DNA of 64,000 nucleotides, from the NCBI RefSeq assembly GCF_040436345.1, contig NC_133237.1, forward strand, positions 22,759,749 to 22,823,748, written 5' to 3'. Positions within the stretch are counted from its first letter, which is position 1, and every line of letters starts with the position of its first letter. Source of the DNA: Pagrus major. Lineage: Eukaryota > Chordata > Actinopteri > Spariformes > Sparidae. The notes under the pieces are model-generated. The model saw only the letters and a list, made by a program, of their open reading frames with translations. It was not told the origin of the DNA and ran no database searches. The position numbers were made by a program, and so were the translations under genes. Of the stretch, positions 62,412-64,000 are shown in pieces.

Positions 62412-63709
62412 GGCCAATGTGATTAAAATACACTTTGATATAACAGTGGAATGAGCAACAGCTCTCTGGAGCTGATGTACTTAATAAGGCTTGCTATGGT
62501 CTGTGCCTCTGTTGTAATTTGATCTAATCATCAATGCACATGTATAATTACTCGGGCACAGACTAAACTGTAATATGCATTTTCTGTGCTGTGTTTTTAA
62601 TGAGTGGATCTTCTTCCAGCTGCAGGAGGACAGGAAAAAGGGTTCCTGTCAAAGCAAGGGTTGTATCAGGGATCATACTTCAGCTGCAGAGAGCTCAGGA
62701 GTTTCTGCAAATCAACACAGCCAAAGCTGAGTCCAGCAGGCAGGAGAACAAGACTGCTGAACATCAGAATCAAGAAAATGGCCACGCTGTAAAGAAGGGC
62801 ATTGTGAATCTACCCTAAGTGTAAAGCCGCAGTATCCCAGCAGAAGCTAGTCTGAACAAGCTGCATAGATTGAGAAGGTCAACCCCAGCTGACAATCCTC
62901 AAATGCAGCTCAAAATGAATGGAAATGAGACAAAAAAGTCCTTTCAAAGGAGTAGTGGTACAAAATTCATAGCCATAAATAACTGGAGAATGCATGCAGA
63001 CATTAGCTTTAAATCCCACAGTGCTTCCAGAACAAGGCAAAAGAAAGTTATACTGATAAAGTTGTAGTCTATAGCATAGCACCATGTCACACACTGTTAG
63101 TCTTCCAGAGCGCCACATGGACACACAGTGCCTGGGGCCGTGCTGGCGCCATCCACTTCCTGGGCACGGGCAGGCATGAGCACACCAGCTCTATTTATAA
63201 CCTCTTATTAGAGTGGACTGTTTTCAAATGAGACTGAAAAGATAAGACAGCAGCAGGAAAAGGCCACTGCTTAAGGGGGTTTCACCTATCAGCAAATTTG
63301 GCTGTTATGTGCAGCAGGAAGAAAACTTTAGACCGCAAATTCATGTTTGAGAATTTTGTGGAAGCCGTGATAGACATCCGAAATAGGAAACACTAAACTG
63401 CAGCATAACTAATAATCTAACACTGATTTAAAGCAGCAACAAGGGAACTTTCATGTTGTGTTGATTCTGGTGGCGTCTGTGGACAAAATTGGTACGAGCA
63501 CCACCGTCTCATGTTATAAAGATCTTGATCTGGCTAGCGTGTGCATTTGTTTTGTAAGTGCGTGAGAGAAAGAAGCAACATATTTTTAATATTATTTTAA
63601 CACTGCTGTTTGCAGGATGCATGGTGATGAGGCAGTGTATCTTTTTGTGGCTATGTAAGATCAATAACTGCAATATGATGATTATAAAACACAGTAAGCT
63701 TTGTTCTAG

Positions 63710-63787
63710 TGCCGTACCACCAGACTGCAGGGCAGCTTCTTTCCTCAGACTGTGAGACTCCTCAATGCATCCTTGGCACTCCACATT
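63710..63787 (+). pseudogene. C-terminal remnant of a LINE reverse-transcriptase ORF
   Basis: One frame reads CRTTRLQGSFFPQTVRLLNA followed by SLALHI. The pattern R(T)xRLxxSFFPxxVRLLN is the known conserved end of ORF2 in fish L2/Rex/CR1-type non-LTR retroposons. Only this short stretch is preserved; frames to either side are not recognisable, so this is an old 3' fragment. Confidence 0.6.
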
Positions 63788-64000
63788 AAAAAAAATAGTT
63801 TTAATTGTATGACTTATCAGACCTAGATAGGTCAAAATGCAACCAAGTGACAGGTATTTGTGGGTAACTATAGGTCTTGGGGAGTACGACTGCATATGTG
63901 AGAAAAGTAGTTTGAAGCCCTTTGTGGCTCCAGAGGAAGCTGCATGTAATCTAAGAAATTGTCGTCAGTGATCTCACTCAGTAGTTAAGTTGCATTGTGG

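Noticed and set aside
62591-62818. 75-codon Gln/Glu-rich open frame beginning near a CTTCTTCCAG acceptor-like site
   Set aside because: No partner exon, no recognised family and a second overlapping open frame of similar length; not enough to call an exon.

Overview
This is vertebrate nuclear DNA. Spliced genes with GT/AG introns, teleost-type repeats and fish-type gene content point to a ray-finned fish, probably a percomorph (inference from repeat families and from the fish-specific aanat2). All coding content lies in the left 36 kb. Six genes were recognised from reconstructed exons, each in an open frame across every junction: snrnp25 (minus, 383-1929), polr3k (plus, 2499-3705), cdip1 (minus, 5691-8714), mgrn1 (plus, 13660-20021, two alternative last exons), aanat2 (plus, 24809-25849) and rhbdf1/iRhom1 (minus, 27027-35984, with a non-coding first exon near 54.19 kb).

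Layout. snrnp25 and polr3k are head to head across about 570 bp. polr3k and cdip1 are tail to tail. cdip1 and mgrn1 are head to head across about 3 kb holding a diverged repeat array: six CTCF-like motifs in divergent orientation, four ETS-like promoter-type units and a short TTAGGG-like tract. mgrn1 is separated from aanat2 by about 3 kb holding one strong CTCF-like motif and a cluster of OTX/CRX-type sites ending in a CACGTG E-box. aanat2 and rhbdf1 are tail to tail. From 36 to 54 kb lies the presumed first intron of rhbdf1, and from 54.8 to 64 kb non-coding DNA with transposon fossils and microsatellites.

The genes do not form a pathway. They cover minor-spliceosome U11/U12 (snrnp25), RNA polymerase III (polr3k), endolysosomal/apoptosis signalling (cdip1), ubiquitin ligation (mgrn1), pineal melatonin synthesis (aanat2) and ADAM17/EGFR-ligand trafficking (rhbdf1). 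The snrnp25-polr3k-rhbdf1 set is the flank of the vertebrate alpha-globin locus (human 16p13.3), so mpg, nprl3 and globin genes may lie beyond 64 kb; none is in this window.

Most notable: an in-frame rhbdf1 cassette exon with three tandem AG acceptors, the divergent CTCF-like array, the OTX/E-box cluster upstream of aanat2, a complete hAT-like MITE with a perfect 8-bp target duplication, and a large palindromic repeat. No clearly new gene system was found; the region beyond 36 kb holds no recognisable protein gene.
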